A DNA stretch of 47,415 bases from Candidatus Micrarchaeum sp. (GCA_020723935.1 DYHY01000003.1:1-47415), one strand, 5' to 3'. Counted from the stretch's first letter, positions 32,237-40,232 are shown. Translations and numbers: made by a program. The notes: generated by a model not told the origin, from the letters alone.

Positions 32237-33477
32237 GGGGCGGGAGCAGGAAGGGCCTCGTCTACAGCATCATCGCGATAATGCTCTTCTCCCTCCTCGT
32301 AGTGCTGACCCTGAGCCAGTCCGCCCTCCTAAACACGGGCGAGCGCTCGACGGTGAACAAGCTCTCCAGCGACTTCATGATAAGCTTCGTCTCGACGGTG
32401 GACCGCGACTACGACAAGGCCCTGGACGTCTCGAGCAGGCGCGCGATTGTGAGCGCCGTGAACCACATGATAAACGGGACCATCCTGCCAGACGCCGAAG
32501 CGACCCTTGAGGAGCTCATAACGAACGGGACGATCAACGGCACGGCCGAGCCCCTGATGGACGCCAACACAATCTCCTACTGGCTCTCCAACATGCAGGC
32601 GAGGGGGTTGGCCGCGGGCCTGGACGTCAAGCTGCAGATGGCGAACTTCTCCGTTAGCGAGTACGACAGCTTCGACCTCCTGATGAACGCGACGATCTCC
32701 CTCAACGTCTCCTCCCCCGGGACCAGGGCATCGGTGTCAAGGATCCTTCACAAGAGCGCGGTCGTCTCGATAGAGAACTTCACGGACCCGTTCTACTCCT
32801 TCGAGACGGCGGGGCTCATCCCGCGGACGATCTCGATCTCCCCGTATTCCAACTATTCGGCCCACCTCGTCTCCGGGCAGAACGCCTCGGGCGCCGTCAC
32901 GGGCTGGACCGCCTTCGCCGCCAACAACGCGGCGGCCTGGGCGATCGCCAACAAGAGCGCGAAGATCCTCGTCGTCGTCAACGGCAGCGCGATCAACTCC
33001 ACGACCCAGTCGCTCTTCGCGGCGGTCGTAACGGAGCTCAACGTCAGCCTCTCGGCGGCCAACTACCTGAACGGGGCGGCCGGCGCTGTCTCGCGCCTGC
33101 CGGACGGCTCCTACGCTTTCCTAGACGCGACCTCAAGGGCCCTCTGGAACAAGACTGCGCTGGACCGCCTGGACGACACGATAAACGAGGAGTATTACGT
33201 CGCATCCTCCGGCGGCCCCGGGTTCCTGGACCGCCTTGAGCTGCACTTCAACAACACCCGCGTCTACGGCCTGGAGACGATAGTGTCCCTCCCGGAGTTG
33301 CAGGACAAGAGCCTCCCGGCCTACTCCAACACGACCCTAGTCGACTATCTCTACTTCCAGAACGCCACCGTGGCCGGAAAGGGCGTGCGGGGGCTCTATT
33401 ACACCTGGTTCAAGGTCGACGCCGCCCACGAGGCCCTCTATGGCGTTACTGCGGCGAACAGGACCCTCACGACCTGA
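32233..33477 (+). CDS. Second large membrane-anchored surface protein of the pilus locus
   Basis: 414 residues. RKGLVYSIIAIMLFSLLVVL forms a short basic start and one N-terminal helix; the rest is extracytoplasmic with many sequons (NGT, NFS, NAT, NVS, NFT, NYS, NAS, NKS and others). No family recognised. The ATG overlaps the previous stop (ATGA), so it is translated with the 659-residue protein, its probable partner. Confidence 0.75.
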   Translation: MRGGSRKGLVYSIIAIMLFSLLVVLTLSQSALLNTGERSTVNKLSSDFMISFVSTVDRDYDKALDVSSRRAIVSAVNHMINGTILPDAEATLEELITNGTINGTAEPLMDANTISYWLSNMQARGLAAGLDVKLQMANFSVSEYDSFDLLMNATISLNVSSPGTRASVSRILHKSAVVSIENFTDPFYSFETAGLIPRTISISPYSNYSAHLVSGQNASGAVTGWTAFAANNAAAWAIANKSAKILVVVNGSAINSTTQSLFAAVVTELNVSLSAANYLNGAAGAVSRLPDGSYAFLDATSRALWNKTALDRLDDTINEEYYVASSGGPGFLDRLELHFNNTRVYGLETIVSLPELQDKSLPAYSNTTLVDYLYFQNATVAGKGVRGLYYTWFKVDAAHEALYGVTAANRTLTT

Positions 33478-33493
33478 GCCCCGCCGCCAGTAG

Positions 33494-33507
33494 CGTTTTT
33501 TAAATAG
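33494..33507 (+). promoter_or_regulatory. TATA box of the pilus ATPase operon
   Basis: CGTTTTTTAAATAG, centred about 33 bases before the ATG at 33535. The ribosome site AAGGAGA immediately precedes that ATG. Confidence 0.65.
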
Positions 33508-33534
33508 AACTGGCACGAGTGCTACCGAAGGAGA

Positions 33535-33786
33535 ATGGTGGAAGGCGGTGGCCCGGTGGGCGTGATGCGGACGTCGGTTGACGCGTTCCTCGAGCTAATC
33601 CGGGAGAAAAAGCAAGTCAACCTCGCCGAAGCCGCGGCGGCGCTCAAGGTAACCCAGGACACCGTCGAGCACTGGGCCCTGATCCTGGACAAGAAGGGCA
33701 TAGTTAAGCTCGTCTACCCCGAGAACCCGTTCGACAAGCCGTTCGTTAAGATGCACCCTCCGGACGCGAAGAAGGGGGTCGCCTGA
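33535..33786 (+). CDS. Small winged-helix protein next to the pilus ATPase
   Basis: 83 residues. AFLELIREKKQVNLAEAAAALKVTQDTVEHWALILDKKGIVKLVY is a helix-turn-helix with a wing, close to the small HTH proteins often encoded beside archaeal pilus ATPases. It may regulate the locus or act in assembly; the role is not established. First gene after the TATA box at 33494; 6 bases before the ATPase. Confidence 0.75.
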   Translation: MVEGGGPVGVMRTSVDAFLELIREKKQVNLAEAAAALKVTQDTVEHWALILDKKGIVKLVYPENPFDKPFVKMHPPDAKKGVA

Positions 33787-33792
33787 GGGGAG

Positions 33793-35376
33793 ATGGCAGC
33801 GACAGCGCCCCAGCCGGCCAGGAAGGAGGCCGCATTGATCCTCTCGACGATCAAATCCTACTCGCTGGAATCCGAGAAGGTGCGGGCCAACGTCTCGATA
33901 GTGCGCACGCGCGCCGATTTCGTCCCCAGGTACATCCTCTCGATTCCACGCCTCGCCGAGGGGACGCGCGCGATAATGGAGGAGATAGAGGCCAAGCTCC
34001 TCGCGGCGGTCGAGATAAAGCTTGAGGAATCCCTCGACCAGAAATCCATAGAGGCGCTCAAGGTGAGCTTCCGCCAGCAGGCCACGGGCCTCCTCAAGAA
34101 GGAGCTACCTGGCCTCACCCAGGAGGAGACGGATGTCCTCTGCGGCCTCCTTGTCCACCAGATGCTGGGCCTGGGGAACATCGAGTTCCTCCTCAACGAC
34201 GACGGCCTGGAGGAGATCGTGATCAACCACGCCGGCGACCCGGTATGGGTGTTCTACAAGCAGGTCGGCTGGCTCAAGACCAACGTCGTCCTGTCCGACG
34301 AGAGCCAGGTCGAGAACTACGCCTCGACGATAGGCCGCAGGGTCGGGCGCCAGATAACGGTCCTCTCCCCCCTGATGGACGCGCACCTCACGACGGGGGA
34401 CCGCGTGAACGCCACACTCTTCCCGATATCCTCCAAGGGCAACACGATAACGATCCGCAAGTTCCGCAGGCGGCCCTGGACGGTGACGGACCTCATAACG
34501 AACAGCTCGATAAGCTTCGAGGCGGCGAGCCTCCTGTGGCTCGCGATGCAGTTTGAGCTCTCCTACATCGTCTCCGGGGGCACCGGCTCGGGGAAGACCA
34601 CCGCCCTCAACATGCTCCTCTCGTTCGTGCAGCCCAACCACCGGGTGATCTCCATCGAGGACACGCGCGAGCTCAACCTCCCCGAGTTCCTCCACTGGGT
34701 GCCCCTCACCACGCGCGAGCCCAACCAGGAGGGCAAGGGCGAGGTGACGATGCTGGACCTGATGGTCAACTCCCTGCGCATGAGGCCGGACAGGATAGTC
34801 CTCGGCGAAATCCGCCGCCAGAGGGAGGCGGAGGTGCTCTTCGAGGCGATGATGACGGGCCACTCCGTCTACTCGACGCTGCACGCCGACACCGCCGACC
34901 AGACGATAAGGCGGATAACGAGCCCTCCGATCTCCATCGCCCCGTCCATGCTCTCGTCCCTGGACCTCATCGTCGTGATGTTCCGCGACAGGCGCCGGGG
35001 GATAAGGCGCACCTTTGAGATAGCCGAGATCCTCCCCGAGCAGGAGAGCGGAGCGGGGGGGAAGACCGAGGGCACCAAGGCCCGGGTCCTCTACCGCTGG
35101 AAGCCCAAGACCGACCTCGTCGAGCCGGTCGATCGCAGCATTGTCCTCTTCGACAAGCTCTCCCTGCACACCGGCCTCTCCACGCGCGAGATAGAGGAGG
35201 ACCTCCTGGAGAAGCAGAACGTCCTCAAATGGGTAATCGCGAACAAGGTCGTGGACGTGAACCAGATCGGGCGCCTGATAAGCGAGTACTACACGAACCA
35301 TTTGGAGTTCATGTCCGTCGTCTCCGCCGGAAGGGGCGCATCCGAGCTCGTGGGCGAGGTGAAGGTCCTGGACTAG
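33793..35376 (+). CDS. Type IV pilus / type II secretion ATPase (TadA/VirB11 type)
   Basis: 527-residue hexameric motor ATPase. N-domain (about residues 1-230), then Walker A GGTGSGKTT (from 262), the Asp box IEDTREL, Walker B-like RPDRIVLGEIR and the His box MTGHSVYSTLHAD. A segment after residue 410 (EQESGAGGKTEGTKARVLYRW) forms the usual archaeal C-terminal region. It powers pilin extraction and polymerisation with the two membrane platforms encoded next. Confidence 0.95.
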   Translation: MAATAPQPARKEAALILSTIKSYSLESEKVRANVSIVRTRADFVPRYILSIPRLAEGTRAIMEEIEAKLLAAVEIKLEESLDQKSIEALKVSFRQQATGLLKKELPGLTQEETDVLCGLLVHQMLGLGNIEFLLNDDGLEEIVINHAGDPVWVFYKQVGWLKTNVVLSDESQVENYASTIGRRVGRQITVLSPLMDAHLTTGDRVNATLFPISSKGNTITIRKFRRRPWTVTDLITNSSISFEAASLLWLAMQFELSYIVSGGTGSGKTTALNMLLSFVQPNHRVISIEDTRELNLPEFLHWVPLTTREPNQEGKGEVTMLDLMVNSLRMRPDRIVLGEIRRQREAEVLFEAMMTGHSVYSTLHADTADQTIRRITSPPISIAPSMLSSLDLIVVMFRDRRRGIRRTFEIAEILPEQESGAGGKTEGTKARVLYRWKPKTDLVEPVDRSIVLFDKLSLHTGLSTREIEEDLLEKQNVLKWVIANKVVDVNQIGRLISEYYTNHLEFMSVVSAGRGASELVGEVKVLD

Positions 35377-35382
35377 GCGAAA

Positions 35383-36267
35383 ATGGCGCAGGCAGTGATG
35401 AAGTTCGAGAAGCCCATCCTCAAGCTCTCCAAGAGGTTCCTGGGGATCGCCGAGGCATTCGAGAAGACGAACCCCAACCTCAAGATCCTCCTCGTCCAGG
35501 CGGGGATCCCCCTGTCCCTTCGCGAATACCTGGCATACGCCCTGGTCATAGCCGCCGGGACCTTTGTCCTCCCCTTCATCGCCCTGATACCGATAGCGGG
35601 GAAGATCTTCGGCTTCGAGGCGAGGACGATGCTGATCCTCCTCCTCCTCTGCGCCTTCATGGGCTGGTTCCAGTTCGTATATTTCACGCTCTACCCGCAG
35701 CTTCTCGTGACGAAGCGCGCGAAGGAGATAGACAAGGACCTCCTCTTCGCCCTCCGCCACCTCCTCATCAAGATACGCTCGGGGATAAGCCTCTTCGAGT
35801 CGATGCGCGGCATCTCCCAGGGCGGGTACGGCCTCGTCTCCGAGGAGTTCAGGAGGATAGTCTCGGAGATAAACGCGGGCAAGGGGGAAGTGGCGGTCCT
35901 GGAGGAGGCCGCGTACAGGAACACCTCGGTCTATTTCAGGCGCGCCCTCTGGCAGATAGCGAGCTCCATGCGGGCGGGCGCCGACATCGGGAGCACGCTC
36001 ACGAACATCGTGAACACCCTCTCGGCCGAGCAGAAGATATCGATAAGGAAGTACGGGAGCGAGCTGTCGCCCCTGGCCCTGGGCTACATGATGATAACGA
36101 TAATCATACCGACCCTGGGGATATCGATAATGATAGTCCTCTCCCAGCTCATGTCCTCTCTGCAGATAGGCAAGCCCGTCTTCTACATAGTGTACGGGAT
36201 GGTCGTCGTCTGCCAGTACTTCATAATAGGCGTCATAAAGACGAGGAGGCCGGCGATAGATGTCTGA
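35383..36267 (+). CDS. Pilus assembly membrane platform protein 1 (TadC/GspF family)
   Basis: 294 residues with T2SSF-like helical domain (KEIDKDLLFALRHLLIKIRSGISLFESM...ISQGGYGLVSEEFRRIV) flanked by hydrophobic segments near residues 47-100 and at the C-terminus. It transmits ATPase motion to the growing pilus. 6 bases after the ATPase gene; overlaps platform 2 by 8 bases. Confidence 0.92.
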   Translation: MAQAVMKFEKPILKLSKRFLGIAEAFEKTNPNLKILLVQAGIPLSLREYLAYALVIAAGTFVLPFIALIPIAGKIFGFEARTMLILLLLCAFMGWFQFVYFTLYPQLLVTKRAKEIDKDLLFALRHLLIKIRSGISLFESMRGISQGGYGLVSEEFRRIVSEINAGKGEVAVLEEAAYRNTSVYFRRALWQIASSMRAGADIGSTLTNIVNTLSAEQKISIRKYGSELSPLALGYMMITIIIPTLGISIMIVLSQLMSSLQIGKPVFYIVYGMVVVCQYFIIGVIKTRRPAIDV

Positions 36268-37336
36268 TGACCTGGCCCAGGCCGCGAAGGCCAGGCCCGG
36301 CGGCGCCCCTGCCGCCACTTCCGGATACGGCTACGGCCTCATGCGGCGCATATACATCTCGCTGGCGGGCCTCACACCCGCCTCCTACAGGAAGCACGTC
36401 CAGAAGATGCTTGCCTTCTCCGACATCGAGATAGAGCCCTCCGTCCTCATAGGCGCGCCCATCTTCTACAGCTTCATCGCTTCCCCGTTCGTCGCGCTCT
36501 TCGCGACGATACTCTTCTCGCTCAACGCTCTCCTCGGCCTCGCCCTCGTCCCCACCACCTTCTTCGCCGTGCAGGCGATCGTCTACCTCTTCCTCTCCTA
36601 CACAGTCGACAGGAAGGCCAATTTCGCCGACGACATTCTCCCAGACGCCCTGCAGCTCACGGCGTCCCACATCCGTGCGGGCCTGACGCCCGACAAGGCC
36701 CTTCTCATGGCCGCGCGCCCCGAGTTCGGGGTCCTCGAGAAGGAGATAAAGTGGATAGCCAAGCAGGCGGTCACGGGGAAGGACCTTGCGGACGCCATCC
36801 TGGGGATGAACGAGCGCATCAATTCCGTCCTCGTGCGAAGGACGACGAACCTCATCGCCGAGGGCATAAGGTCGGGCGGGGAGCTCGCGACGCTCCTGGA
36901 GGAGACTGCCGAGGACATCAGGAACGCCTCAACCCTCAGGAGCGAGGTGCGCTCGCAGGTCATGATGTACGTCATATTCATCTTCCTCGCGGTGGGGATA
37001 GGGGGCCCGGCCCTCTACGCGATCTCCACGTTCCTCGTCGAGAGCATGACGAGGATCTCGGCGGGAATCGACCCCTCGGCGTTCACGACGGACGTCTATT
37101 CCAAGAGCCCGATAAAGTTCTCCCAGGTCTCAATCTCCATCCCGTTCATGATCCAGTATTCCCTGGCAAGCATCATAACGTCGGCCATAATCAGCGGCAT
37201 AACCCTGGGCCTGATAGAGCAGGGCAAGGCCAAGGCGGGCCTGAAATACGCGCCGATACTGGTACTCGTGGGCATCGTCACCTTCCTCATCGTGAGGAGC
37301 TTCGTGTCCGGAAGCATCGGCACCCTGATACAGTAA
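36260..37336 (+). CDS. Pilus assembly membrane platform protein 2 (TadC/GspF family)
   Basis: 358 residues. An N-terminal Ala/Gly/Pro tail, paired membrane helices near 65-115, the T2SSF core (DILPDALQLTASHIRAGLTPDKALLMAARPEFGVLEKEI) and further helices to the end. Two different TadC-type subunits per system is the usual archaeal arrangement (as for EppA/TadC pairs). Last gene of the ATPase operon. Confidence 0.92.
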   Translation: MSDDLAQAAKARPGGAPAATSGYGYGLMRRIYISLAGLTPASYRKHVQKMLAFSDIEIEPSVLIGAPIFYSFIASPFVALFATILFSLNALLGLALVPTTFFAVQAIVYLFLSYTVDRKANFADDILPDALQLTASHIRAGLTPDKALLMAARPEFGVLEKEIKWIAKQAVTGKDLADAILGMNERINSVLVRRTTNLIAEGIRSGGELATLLEETAEDIRNASTLRSEVRSQVMMYVIFIFLAVGIGGPALYAISTFLVESMTRISAGIDPSAFTTDVYSKSPIKFSQVSISIPFMIQYSLASIITSAIISGITLGLIEQGKAKAGLKYAPILVLVGIVTFLIVRSFVSGSIGTLIQ

Positions 37337-37399
37337 GACGTTTCGAATTACCGTCGAAATATCGGCTATCTAGAACTGCCGCCAGTTTTGGCCGATAAA

Positions 37400-37411
37400 C
37401 GCTTTTATACC
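37400..37411 (+). promoter_or_regulatory. TATA box of prepilin 1, with a leader mini-ORF
   Basis: CGCTTTTATACC predicts start near 37432 and an unusually long leader of about 52 bases for this window. The leader holds a complete 8-codon reading frame (ATG 37445, MALNQVKI, TAG 37469-37471) just before the AGGTGA ribosome site of prepilin 1. Confidence 0.6.
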
Positions 37412-37483
37412 GATTGAGAGCTATTCCCTAGTCAGCCACGCTAAATGGCACTGAACCAAGTGAAAATATAGGTGAAAGACAAG

Positions 37484-37596
37484 ATGGCAAAAAGACGCGC
37501 TCAAGGCGCACTGGAATATCTGATAACGTACGGCTGGGCTATCCTGATTATTGTCATAATCGGCGGCGCCCTCTTCGCTCTGGGGGTCTTCAACCC
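37484..37596 (+). repeat. 113-base module identical to the start of prepilin 2 (copy 1)
   Basis: Every base from the ATG to position 37596 equals 38183-38295, including synonymous sites. The flanks before the ATG and after the module differ. It encodes the signal peptide, helix and FNP. Confidence 0.95.
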
Positions 37597-38005
37597 GTCG
37601 AGCTGGGTGTCCAACAAGAGGGCGACCGGCTTCGCCTCGATCCAGGTCAAGGACTGGAAGATCGGGCCGACGGGCGCCTCGTTCGTCCTCGGGAACAAGC
37701 TCGGGGACACGATAACGATAACCGGCCTCAACATGACGACGGCCGGCGCGGCAGCCCCCTGCTTCTCCAACTACACGTTCAGCCTCCTGCCGCTGAACGC
37801 GACGAACACGCTCAATGTCGACGAAAGCGGGAAGACGATCCCCGCGTCCGGCTCGATGAGCGGGACGTACGGTGGAACGGCAGACAACTGCGGCCTCGCG
37901 GGCCTCGGCAAGACCTACACCCTGACGGTGCAGATCCAGTACGTGACCCCGACCGGAGTGTCCCACGTCGACAGCGGGACGATAACGGGCAAGGTCGAGG
38001 CTTAA
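37484..38005 (+). CDS. Type IV prepilin 1 (class III signal peptide)
   Basis: 173 residues. MAKRRAQGALEYLITYGWAI carries the class III signal: basic residues, then Q-G-A-L-E-Y. A long hydrophobic helix and ALGVFNPSSW follow, then a beta-rich domain with sequons (NMT, NYT, NAT) and two Cys that could form a disulfide. ATG 37484 has a perfect AGGTGA ribosome site (37470-37475), so it is preferred over GTG 37472. Its first 113 bases are identical to those of prepilin 2. Confidence 0.9.
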   Translation: MAKRRAQGALEYLITYGWAILIIVIIGGALFALGVFNPSSWVSNKRATGFASIQVKDWKIGPTGASFVLGNKLGDTITITGLNMTTAGAAAPCFSNYTFSLLPLNATNTLNVDESGKTIPASGSMSGTYGGTADNCGLAGLGKTYTLTVQIQYVTPTGVSHVDSGTITGKVEA

Positions 38006-38049
38006 GCTCAGATACTCTTCGGAGCATCGAGGCCCAGGCGAGCGTAACC

Positions 38050-38075
38050 GGGCGGCCCTCGGGCCGCCCCCCATC
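38050..38075 (+). terminator. Terminator after prepilin 1
   Basis: GGGCGGCC-CTCG-GGCCGCCC (38050-38069) is an 8-bp stem, followed by CCCATCTTTTTCTTT. It is well placed, 45 bases after the stop. Confidence 0.7.
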
Positions 38076-38147
38076 TTTTTCTTTCCACATTTTTCCCCGC
38101 TTCCAGCCGCCGCCCGCACCCCTCCTCCCCGCGGTTTCCGGGCCAAG

Positions 38148-38159
38148 ACATAAATACGC
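38148..38159 (+). promoter_or_regulatory. TATA box of prepilin 2
   Basis: ACATAAATACGC, centred 29 bases before the ATG at 38183; leaderless start, unlike prepilin 1. Confidence 0.65.
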
Positions 38160-38182
38160 AAATGCACCCTTGATTGTCCACC

Positions 38183-38295
38183 ATGGCAAAAAGACGCGCT
38201 CAAGGCGCACTGGAATATCTGATAACGTACGGCTGGGCTATCCTGATTATTGTCATAATCGGCGGCGCCCTCTTCGCTCTGGGGGTCTTCAACCC
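38183..38295 (+). repeat. 113-base module identical to the start of prepilin 1 (copy 2)
   Basis: Identical to 37484-37596. The identity stops abruptly at the wobble base of the Pro codon in FNP. Confidence 0.95.
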
Positions 38296-38650
38296 CTCGA
38301 CATGGGGCTCCAACAAGCGCGCGACCGGCTTCTCCAGCATCCAGGTGAGCGACTGGAAGATAAATTCCACCGGCCTGAACCTGGTAGTGGCCAACAAGTT
38401 CGGCGACACGATAAACGTCACGAACGTCTCGGTGGCCCTGACCGGCGTCTCCGGATTGTGCTGGCAGAACTCGTCCGGGAGCCTCCTCACTTCCGACGGC
38501 TCGGCGACCCTGCCGTCCACCGGGACGAACCTGTGCCTCCCCTCGCCCTACGCGGCCGGGAAGACCTACTCGGCGACCGTGCAGATCTACTTCACCGCCG
38601 GGTCCCTCACCCACGTCGACACCGGGACCCTGACTAGCAAGTACGAATAA
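38183..38650 (+). CDS. Type IV prepilin 2 (class III signal peptide)
   Basis: 155 residues. The N-terminal 37 residues are the same as in prepilin 1 at protein and DNA level. The next stretch (GVFNPSTWGSNKRATGFSS) matches prepilin 3 almost base for base. The rest is a distinct beta-rich domain with sequons NST, NVT, NVS and NSS and two Cys. It has its own promoter and terminator, so the three prepilins can be expressed separately. Confidence 0.9.
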   Translation: MAKRRAQGALEYLITYGWAILIIVIIGGALFALGVFNPSTWGSNKRATGFSSIQVSDWKINSTGLNLVVANKFGDTINVTNVSVALTGVSGLCWQNSSGSLLTSDGSATLPSTGTNLCLPSPYAAGKTYSATVQIYFTAGSLTHVDTGTLTSKYE

Positions 38651-38665
38651 TAGGCGGCAGGAACC

Positions 38666-38700
38666 GGGGCCCCCTCCGGGGCCCCAGTTTCCCTTATTTT
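38666..38700 (+). terminator. Terminator after prepilin 2
   Basis: GGGGCCCC-CTCC-GGGGCCCC (38666-38685) is an 8-bp stem, followed by AGTTTCCCTTATTTTTC. Confidence 0.7.
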
Positions 38701-38717
38701 TCACCCCCCTCACAACC

Positions 38718-38728
38718 GATTTATAGCC
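38718..38728 (+). promoter_or_regulatory. TATA box of prepilin 3
   Basis: GATTTATAGCC, centred 28 bases before the ATG at 38751; leaderless. Confidence 0.65.
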
Positions 38729-38750
38729 GGCCCGCGCCCTATCCGCCGCG

Positions 38751-39251
38751 ATGGCGCACCGGTCTCCCTTTCTTCGCAGATCCCAGGGCGCCCTCGAATA
38801 CCTGATAACGTATGGCTGGGCCATACTCATCATAGTCATTATCGGCGGCGCCCTCTTCTCCCTCGGGGTCTTCAACCCCTCGACATGGGGGGCCAACAAG
38901 CGCGCGACCGGCTTCTCCTCCTTCGAGCTGCGCGACTGGAAGCTCAACGCAAGCGGCATCTTCCTCGCCGTCGCCAACAGGTTCGGCGATTCCGTGACAA
39001 TAACAAACGTCTCTGCACTCAGGTCCTCGGCGGCGGGCGGCACCTCCCTCTGCGCCTACAACGTCACGGCCGCGATCCTCCTCCCCGTCGACGGCAGCCT
39101 CGCCCTCCCGGCGACCTACAACGTCACCTCGTGCGCCTCGGGCCTTTCCGCCGGGGAATACTATTCGCTTTCAGCGAGCATCCATTTCGGCGCAGGGACC
39201 CTCAACCATACGGACAGCGGGACGATAACGGGCAAGTTCGAACAGACGTGA
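38751..39251 (+). CDS. Type IV prepilin 3 (class III signal peptide)
   Basis: 166 residues. RRSQGALEYLITYGWAILI gives the same signal and helix as prepilins 1 and 2, but with different codons throughout that part. From GVFNPSTW to ATGFSS it is nearly identical in DNA to prepilin 2. The mature domain has sequons (NAS, NVS, NVT) and two Cys. A distinct N-terminal tail (MAHRSPFLRRSQ) is longer than in the other two. Confidence 0.9.
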   Translation: MAHRSPFLRRSQGALEYLITYGWAILIIVIIGGALFSLGVFNPSTWGANKRATGFSSFELRDWKLNASGIFLAVANRFGDSVTITNVSALRSSAAGGTSLCAYNVTAAILLPVDGSLALPATYNVTSCASGLSAGEYYSLSASIHFGAGTLNHTDSGTITGKFEQT

Positions 39252-39296
39252 CTGTTCACGCTGCAAATGCGCGCGGGCGGCCCTCCCGGAAAAACC

Positions 39297-39308
39297 CATT
39301 TATATCGG
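39297..39308 (+). promoter_or_regulatory. TATA box of the micro-ORF after prepilin 3
   Basis: CATTTATATCGG, centred about 25 bases before an ATG at 39326, resembling the prepilin 3 promoter in layout. Confidence 0.5.
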
Positions 39309-39325
39309 GACGGCACGCGCCCGCG

Positions 39326-39400
39326 ATGGCAAGCGACGGCGGCGACGGTCCTTCGCGCGGACGCCCCGGGTCATCGCCCGACGGTGCGCGGCGGCCCTAG
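39326..39400 (+). CDS. Possible 24-residue leaderless peptide
   Basis: The ATG at 39326 sits where transcription from the TATA box at 39297 should begin. The frame encodes a polar Gly/Asp/Ser/Arg/Pro peptide (MASDGGDGPSRG...) and ends at TAG 39398-39400. That stop shares a CTAG with the stop of the convergent KaiC-like gene. It could be a peptide, the start of a non-coding transcript, or what remains of a fourth prepilin gene. Confidence 0.3.
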   Translation: MASDGGDGPSRGRPGSSPDGARRP

Positions 39401-40197
39401 AATATCTCTTCCGTCGGGTAGACGTAGATCCCGTGCGCGGTTATCTGCAGCGGATGTATCTTCATCGAGTGGATGGTGTCGCGCATCTTCCTGATGGACA
39501 GCGAGCGCATGAAGACGTTCCCGACCTTCGCGTAGTGCAGGGTTATCACGCCGTCGGCCGCGAACTCCTCGACGCCGAAGGTGCTCAGGGTCTCTGACCC
39601 CTCCGGGACCTCGGAGATGAGGAGGCTCGTTATGTTCCTCTGCCTGAAGGCCTTCCCTAGCTCCAGGAGCGCCTTCCTGAACTTGTACTTGTCCTCGAAG
39701 AAGAGACCGAGGATCGAGGAGGAGGCGATGACGACGCGCCTCGCCTTCATCTCGTCTATTATCTCGTCGAGGTTGTTCTTGAGCTTGTCGAAGTCGTAGA
39801 GCTCGAAATAGCGGATGGCGAACATCTTCTTGCGGATGAGGTCGTAGAAATCCAGGCCGAAGAGGCTCGCGTTCCTCATTATCGTCTCGGGCTGCTCCTC
39901 GAGGGATATGAAGACCCCAGGCTCGCCCATCTGCGCGCCCTGGTAGAGGAACTGCATCGCGAAGGTCGTCTTCCCGGTGCCGCAGGCGCCGGAAAGGAGG
40001 ACGAGGGAGCCTCTCGGCAGGCCCCCTGCGACGAGGTCGTCCATCCCCGGTATCCCCATCTGCGCTCGCTCTATCTTGCTGTAGTTCTCCATCAGCTGGA
40101 TGATGGATTTGGGCTGCTGCAGGGCGGAATCCCCGGGAAGGGCCGGGCCGGCTTCGGTAGGCGCCTTTTTGCGCTCCTCCGGGGAGGGCTCTGCCAT
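39397..40197 (-). CDS. KaiC/ArlH-like RecA-superfamily ATPase
   Basis: 266 residues. A disordered N-terminus, then GIPGMDDLVAGGLPRGSLVLLSG, Walker A GACGTGKTT (70-78), FISLEEQPE with the adjacent Glu pair (100-101), and the beta-core. The Walker B strand reads RRVVIASSS with Ala158 where KaiC-type proteins have Asp. ATP binding without normal hydrolysis is plausible, as for ArlH, the archaellum ATPase partner. Its position after the pilus genes suggests a regulatory or assembly role there (inference). Leaderless ATG from a TATA box shared with the phosphoglycerate mutase gene. Confidence 0.85.
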   Translation of the reverse strand: MAEPSPEERKKAPTEAGPALPGDSALQQPKSIIQLMENYSKIERAQMGIPGMDDLVAGGLPRGSLVLLSGACGTGKTTFAMQFLYQGAQMGEPGVFISLEEQPETIMRNASLFGLDFYDLIRKKMFAIRYFELYDFDKLKNNLDEIIDEMKARRVVIASSSILGLFFEDKYKFRKALLELGKAFRQRNITSLLISEVPEGSETLSTFGVEEFAADGVITLHYAKVGNVFMRSLSIRKMRDTIHSMKIHPLQITAHGIYVYPTEEIF

Positions 40198-40220
40198 CTG
40201 AGGGGGTGATTACACCCGTT

Positions 40221-40232
40221 AGTTAAAAATAC
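40221..40232. promoter_or_regulatory. Shared TATA element between the KaiC-like and phosphoglycerate mutase genes
   Basis: AGTTAAAAATAC lies midway between the divergent ATGs at 40197 (minus) and 40255 (plus), about 29 bases from each. It is the only AT-rich tract in the 57-base gap. Confidence 0.55.

Noticed and set aside
34105-36318. Minus-strand open frame opposite the pilus ATPase and TadC genes
   Set aside because: Composition is that of a shadow frame; the plus-strand genes have clear family motifs.
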